Assembly (NCBI GenBank): GCA_039182715.1
Contig: JBCDBY010000227.1
Coordinates: 1-7,679, forward strand
Length of the DNA stretch: 7,679 bases
Direction: 5' to 3'
DNA from: JBCDBY01 sp039182715
GTDB lineage: Bacteria; Planctomycetota; PLA2
The notes beneath the pieces were generated by a model. The model worked only from the letters and a program-made list of their open reading frames with translations. It ran no database searches and had not been told where the DNA came from. Every line of letters begins with the position of its first letter. The first letter of the stretch is position 1. Below, piece by piece: positions 6,846 to 7,679 of the stretch. Position numbers and translations under genes: made by a program.

Positions 6846-7679
6846 CTAGGAATCGCCTTCGTTTTCAGCGGAATCCGGGGCGTCGTCCCGATTTTCGGGC
6901 GCGGAATCGCCTGAATTCCCCTCCGACTCGGCTTCCGTGTCCTCTCCGGGCTCCTCTTCGTCCTCCGCCGTGACCACGGCGGCGGCCAGAAGGCGATCCC
7001 CGTCCTTCGGATTGATGACGCGCACGCCCTGCGTGTTGCGCCCGATGATGCTGATTTCCGCAATGCGCGTGCGGACGATCATGCCGCCCGCCGTGATCAG
7101 CATCACGTCGTCGTCCTCGGTCACGCCCGCCACCTCGACGACCGGGCCGTTCCGCTCGTTCGCCTGGATGTTGATGATGCCGAGACCACCGCGCGACTGC
7201 GTGCGGTACTCGTCGAACGTGGTCCGCTTGCCGTAGCCGTTCTCGCACAGCGTAAGCAGGCAGGCGCCCTCCTGGACGACAACCGAGCCGACCACCGAGT
7301 CGCCCTCGCGCAGCTTGATGCCTTTCACGCCGCGGGCGGTCCGGCCCATGCGGCGCACGTCGCTCTCCGGGAACCGGATGGACATGCCCTGCGCCGTGGC
7401 CAGCAGCACGTCCTCGCCGCCCTCGAGCAGCGACGCGCCGATGAGGCTGTCGCCGTCCTCGAGACCGCACGCGATGATGCCACTCTGGCGCGCCGCGTTG
7501 CGGAGCAGCGAGAGCGTCACCTTCTTGACGATGCCGCTGCGCGTGCAGAAGAGGATGTCGCGGTCGTCGAAGTCCTTGATCGCGAACGCGGCCGTGACGG
7601 TCTCCTCGTCGCGCAGCTGCAGCAGGTTCTGGATGCTGCGGCCGGCGCTCGTGCGGGAGCCTTCCGGAATCTCGAAGAC
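6846..7679 (-). CDS. gyrA: DNA gyrase subunit A, C-terminal part (start lies beyond the right edge)
   Basis: GyrA is the DNA-cleaving subunit of gyrase, which introduces negative supercoils using ATP hydrolysed by GyrB. The last 277 residues are visible and belong to the DNA-wrapping beta-pinwheel. Typical blade motifs appear in order: VFEIPEGSRTSAGR at the window edge, then GRTARGVKGIKL (fragment residues about 112-123), ENGYGKRTTFDEY (145-157) followed by RGGLG, and GGMIVRTRIAEISIIGRNTQGVRV (about 198-221, here shown in outline only by its key GRNTQGV). The repeated G-R-x-x-x-G-V pattern identifies GyrA/ParC. Full pinwheel blades and the neighbouring tail favour GyrA over ParC. The GyrA-box and the catalytic Tyr are outside the window. 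The protein ends in an acidic disordered tail (about 239-277) with 18 Asp/Glu in 39 residues; in E. coli the acidic tail of GyrA tunes DNA wrapping. The frame is intact and the stop is TAG. Confidence 0.95.
   Translation of the reverse strand, partial: VFEIPEGSRTSAGRSIQNLLQLRDEETVTAAFAIKDFDDRDILFCTRSGIVKKVTLSLLRNAARQSGIIACGLEDGDSLIGASLLEGGEDVLLATAQGMSIRFPESDVRRMGRTARGVKGIKLREGDSVVGSVVVQEGACLLTLCENGYGKRTTFDEYRTQSRGGLGIINIQANERNGPVVEVAGVTEDDDVMLITAGGMIVRTRIAEISIIGRNTQGVRVINPKDGDRLLAAAVVTAEDEEEPGEDTEAESEGNSGDSAPENRDDAPDSAENEGDS

Noticed and set aside
5145..6914. A 589-codon + strand open frame opposite the three-domain secreted protein
   Set aside because: Its product is low-complexity Leu/Ala/Arg/Asp-rich, and the - strand gene has a signal peptide, ribosome binding site and repeated domains.

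Overview
The window is GC-rich and coding almost end to end. It holds parts or all of six genes: one fragment at each edge and four complete genes. Only one gene, a multihaem cytochrome, lies on the + strand. The other five lie on the - strand. No rRNA, tRNA, CRISPR array, insertion sequence or integrase was seen, and there is no gene-free stretch longer than about 70 bases. The combination of high GC, TruD, a large octahaem cytochrome with a helical-repeat tail and a set of Lys-rich secreted proteins of unknown function suggests an uncultured-type environmental bacterium. Planctomycetota is my best guess, with Myxococcota or Acidobacteriota as alternatives; no marker in the window settles this.

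Layout from left to right. Bases 1-665 (-) encode the N-terminal two thirds of TruD, the tRNA pseudouridine-13 synthase. Bases 688-2931 (+) encode a 747-residue exported cytochrome with eight CXXCH haem sites followed by HEAT/TPR-like repeats. The two genes are divergent, 22 bases apart. Their GTG starts are placed with exact two-fold symmetry around overlapping TANNNT hexamers, which could be paired promoters for leaderless mRNAs. The cytochrome gene converges on the next block with an 11-base overlap of the coding ends.

Bases 2921-6776 (-) are three consecutive genes transcribed rightmost first: 5091-6776, 3922-5085 and 2921-3919. Each begins with a signal peptide and is built from two or three copies of the same kind of domain of about 140-180 residues. 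Each copy has an extended beta-rich start and a short C-terminal helix ending in a motif like ILKNFKFL. I count seven copies. The genes are separated by 5 and 2 bases and their junctions resemble each other, as expected of tandem duplication and coupled translation. The last gene appears to start at ATT, a very rare start codon. No function is assigned; a PsbP/DcrB/Mog1-like fold is a guess.

Bases 6846-7679 (-) are the C-terminal beta-pinwheel of DNA gyrase subunit A with a strongly acidic tail. It ends 69 bases upstream of the secreted-protein block and is in the same orientation, so read-through from gyrA into the block is possible. The most notable parts of the window are the repeated secreted-protein block and the symmetric divergent start region.
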